Shown here in pieces: positions 5,080-7,268 of a stretch of DNA of 7,268 nucleotides. The DNA is taken from the NCBI GenBank assembly GCA_027624995.1, contig JAQBTI010000116.1, positions 1-7,268 of the forward strand, given 5' to 3'. The DNA comes from Chloroflexota bacterium. Lineage in GTDB: Bacteria; Chloroflexota; Dehalococcoidia; Lucifugimonadales; CATQGZ01. The position numbers and the translations under genes were made by a program. The notes beneath the pieces were generated by a model. The model ran no database searches. It saw only the letters and a list, made by a program, of their open reading frames with translations, and was not told where the DNA came from. Position 1 is the first letter of the stretch; every line of letters begins with the position of its first letter.

Positions 5080-7068
5080 TTAAGGCTGAGTCTGCTCTTG
5101 GTCTTCCGCCGAGCCTGGAGCAGCCGGATTAAGGTCCCACTGCCACTCGACTCCTTCGCTCTTGGGAGTCTTGAGTACGGATCCGCTCTTGAGTACGTGG
5201 ACGGAGAATTCGATTACGTCCTCGGCACACGCTTCGCAGTACCCGTAGGTCTCGATCAGGCGATTGTAGATCGCGCTGCGCTGGCGTCGCCACTCTACTC
5301 GCTGGCGCGCGAATCTGGGACGTGTGAGGGTCCCATCCAGCGTGCGGCGGTCCGGGAACAGTCGGGCCTCTATAGCGGCCTTCAGGCGGTGTTCCGACGT
5401 GTGATCGTACTCCACGCCCCTGATCTTCAGATTCGCAAAGTACCTGTTCATCTCGTGCCGGAAGTCCGACCGGTCTCTCTCGGTGACTCCGGCCTGCTTC
5501 TCCATGTCGCGCATGTCACGCTCGATCGCGTCCCGACCCGCGCAGAAAGACTCGATGTTGACGAGGTAGTCGTCCAAGAGCTCCTTTGCGCTCGCCTCAA
5601 AGCCTTCCTTAAACGCCCGCTGAATGTCGCGGATCGATCGCTCGCCGTACTCATCGACTGCGTCCTTGACGAATCCGATGTACCTGGCCCGGCTGACTAG
5701 GTCCACGCTGACGTTTTCTTTTTCCTGGAGACCCTGCCAGATCGCGTCCAGCGCTCTCAACGGGGACAGGCAGACGATGTCCGGATCGCTGGCCACACCG
5801 CTCAGTCGGTTCATTACATACCGAGGCGAGATCCCGCGCATGCCTTCACCGGGATGATGGCGCCGCATATCCTTCACGTCACTCGATGAGATGTGCGATA
5901 TCACTTGGCCATCGTAGACACGGAGCTTATCGAGGAGAGACATCCCCTGGCGGTCAGGGGCCTCAAGACGGGACAGGACCGCGTAAGTACTCACGGTGGA
6001 AAGCGTCAACGGCGCCAGATGGGCGCTCTGAGAGACGTTGGAAGACAGCATCTTCTGATAGATGGCAATCTCGTCCCGGACACGGACGTTGTAGGGTATC
6101 TGAATCGCGATGATTCTGTCCTTCAGCGCCTCCGAGTGCTCGTCGGTCATGAAGGTGTCGAAGTCTCCCTCGTTTGAGTGGGCGACAATCACCTCATCAG
6201 CGTAGACCGACCCGAACCGCTCCATCTTTATGAGCTGCTCTTGTGCCAGGCCGAGCAGCGTAGTCAGCAGATGCTTGTCCGCCTTGAATATCTCTCCGAA
6301 CTCGACCATCCCTCGGTTCGCTACGTTGAATTCACCGTCCATCCTGAAGGCCTTGCCTGCCACCTCCAGCCTGTCACCTTCAAGCTGACTGGTATCGATG
6401 CTGCCTACTAGAAGAGACGCATCCTCAGGGTTGGGGTTCGTGGCAACGTAGAACCCGATGCCTACGGCCTCAGGCTCAGAGAAGACCACTCGCGTCACGG
6501 GCATCTCTGCTACCTTGCCTTGATGTCTCGATCGAAGGACGTAGCGGCATCGAGGACAGAGGTCGCCCTCGATGTAGATGCCGAATTCCTCCATGAGCTT
6601 GGGCCGCATATCGTGCGGTATCAGGTGCAGAGGCTCCTCTTGCATCGGGCAGCCTTTGATCGCGAAAACCGCTCCCGAGTCCGTGCGTGTATAGCGTTCA
6701 ATTGTGCGCTTGAGCAGGCCGACGATGGTCGATTTCCCGCTAGCCGGCGGTCCAAGGAGCAGAAGTATTCGCTTCCGTATCTCCAGCCTGTTGGCGGCCG
6801 CGGCGAAGTACTGGACCATCCGCCCAAGCTCGTCCTCCAAGCCGAATATCTCGTCGTCGAAGAGCTTGTAGACGGGCTCGCCTGTGGGAGACTCCTCGAC
6901 GCCGGCGTACACGATGGCGTCGTATATTAGCTTATGGGAGAGCCGTGATATTCCGGGGTTGTCGGTCACGAGCCGCAGGTAGTTGGCGAATGTGCCTTCC
7001 CACGAATAGCGTCCGGCAACCCGTTCACTCTCGGCCAGAATCTCTTGAATCGAAAGTCTATTCGACAT
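5080..7068 (-). CDS. prkA: PrkA-family AAA+ serine protein kinase
   Basis: A 662-residue cytoplasmic AAA+ protein of the PrkA (Bacillus)/YeaG (E. coli) family, linked to sporulation, stationary phase and stress and reported as a serine kinase. Seen in order: WEGTF near 23-27, Walker A GPPASGKST at 106-114, GCPMQEEPLHLIP at 139-151, a sensor-like VIVAHSNE at 293-300, LKDRI at 315-319 with a possible arginine finger R318, and the family segments KLRVYDGQ (381-388) and GISPRYVMNR (412-421). The C-terminal PrkA domain spans about 430-625. The N-terminus lines up with Bacillus PrkA as I remember it, so ATG 7068 is favoured although only a weak AGAG precedes it. Two CxxC pairs, C171/C174 and C611/C614, and a Pro/Gln/Glu-rich tail of about 35 residues are unlike the Bacillus protein. 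The usual DUF444 (yeaH) and SpoVR partners are not adjacent. A membrane-protein gene ends 55 bases upstream. Confidence 0.96.
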   Translation of the reverse strand: MSNRLSIQEILAESERVAGRYSWEGTFANYLRLVTDNPGISRLSHKLIYDAIVYAGVEESPTGEPVYKLFDDEIFGLEDELGRMVQYFAAAANRLEIRKRILLLLGPPASGKSTIVGLLKRTIERYTRTDSGAVFAIKGCPMQEEPLHLIPHDMRPKLMEEFGIYIEGDLCPRCRYVLRSRHQGKVAEMPVTRVVFSEPEAVGIGFYVATNPNPEDASLLVGSIDTSQLEGDRLEVAGKAFRMDGEFNVANRGMVEFGEIFKADKHLLTTLLGLAQEQLIKMERFGSVYADEVIVAHSNEGDFDTFMTDEHSEALKDRIIAIQIPYNVRVRDEIAIYQKMLSSNVSQSAHLAPLTLSTVSTYAVLSRLEAPDRQGMSLLDKLRVYDGQVISHISSSDVKDMRRHHPGEGMRGISPRYVMNRLSGVASDPDIVCLSPLRALDAIWQGLQEKENVSVDLVSRARYIGFVKDAVDEYGERSIRDIQRAFKEGFEASAKELLDDYLVNIESFCAGRDAIERDMRDMEKQAGVTERDRSDFRHEMNRYFANLKIRGVEYDHTSEHRLKAAIEARLFPDRRTLDGTLTRPRFARQRVEWRRQRSAIYNRLIETYGYCEACAEDVIEFSVHVLKSGSVLKTPKSEGVEWQWDLNPAAPGSAEDQEQTQP

Positions 7069-7123
7069 TCACTGCTCTAATGGTAGCGACGCCAACAATG
7101 CCACGGAGAGTCGCCTGATCGTC

Positions 7124-7268
7124 CTAAAGGGCCTTCGTGATCAGATCGACCTCGATGATCGTCGACGCGATGGCGAGACCCAGGAGCATAACCGCAATGG
7201 ACCCGACGAGTGTGGACCATCCAGCCACCAGCCGAAGGACCACGAACGGCACGGCTAGGTAGAAGAAC
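7124..7268 (-). CDS. C-terminal end of a membrane protein, cut by the window edge
   Basis: A minus-strand frame open to the edge (codons from 7267, stop TAG 7124-7126) gives 47 residues with two hydrophobic stretches: FFYLAVPFVVLRLVAGW (1-17) and, after ST, LVGSIAVMLLGLAIASTII (20-38). The end is the polar EVDLITKAL. This looks like the last two membrane helices, or a hairpin, of an integral membrane protein. The family cannot be told from this part. It ends 55 bases before prkA on the same strand, so shared transcription is plausible. No clear terminator lies between them. Confidence 0.65.
   Translation of the reverse strand, partial: FFYLAVPFVVLRLVAGWSTLVGSIAVMLLGLAIASTIIEVDLITKAL

Noticed and set aside
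4936..5700. Plus-strand open frame of 254 codons opposite the 3' part of prkA
   Set aside because: It is the antisense shadow of a firmly identified gene. The translation has no recognisable domain and the frame is kept open by the GC-rich composition of prkA.
1..7268. CRISPR array, defence system, toxin-antitoxin pair or phage module
   Set aside because: No regularly spaced repeats, nuclease or antitoxin-like pairs or phage genes were found on either strand.

Overview
The window is about 7.3 kb of bacterial DNA with moderately high GC. I find four intact protein genes, all on the minus strand: an FAH-family hydrolase/lyase, a DUF6941-type protein, an enolase-superfamily enzyme and a PrkA-type AAA+ serine kinase. 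There is also a complete tmRNA gene (ssrA, minus), a decayed ABC-transporter permease on the plus strand, the tail of a membrane protein at the right edge, and a plausible 49-residue membrane peptide gene between prkA and ssrA. No CRISPR array, insertion sequence or intact mobile element is visible. Gene density is low, with wide gaps between genes.

Layout from left to right. 1-443: no gene. 444-1340 (-): FAH-family protein with a strong Shine-Dalgarno and a candidate promoter. 1531-1944 (-): DUF6941-like protein, also with a strong Shine-Dalgarno. 2232-3356 (-): mandelate racemase/muconate-lactonizing-type enzyme, followed by a bulged inverted repeat just past its stop. 3598-4023 (+): C-terminal remnant of a DppC/OppC-type permease with a nonsense codon and probable frameshifts. 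4024-4373: no confident gene. 4374-4728 (-): ssrA, with an encoded CCA end and a tag reading frame GNNNELALAA, preceded by an extended -10 promoter. 4868-5017 (-): candidate small membrane peptide. 5080-7068 (-): prkA. 7124-7268 (-): 3' end of a membrane protein gene, open at the window edge.

How they may work together: an enolase-superfamily enzyme near an FAH-family protein resembling 2-keto-3-deoxy-acid dehydratases, plus a relic of a peptide/sugar-type ABC importer, fits catabolism of sugar acids or similar carboxylates. The substrate cannot be read from the sequence, and the wide gaps argue against one operon. The right half is housekeeping or stress related: ribosome rescue (ssrA) and a stress-linked AAA+ kinase (prkA).

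Organism: a Bacillus-like PrkA, a tmRNA tag starting with glycine and ending ELALAA, and enolase-superfamily and FAH genes in a loosely packed genome suggest Chloroflexota (Dehalococcoidia/SAR202-like). This is inference from general features, not a proven assignment.
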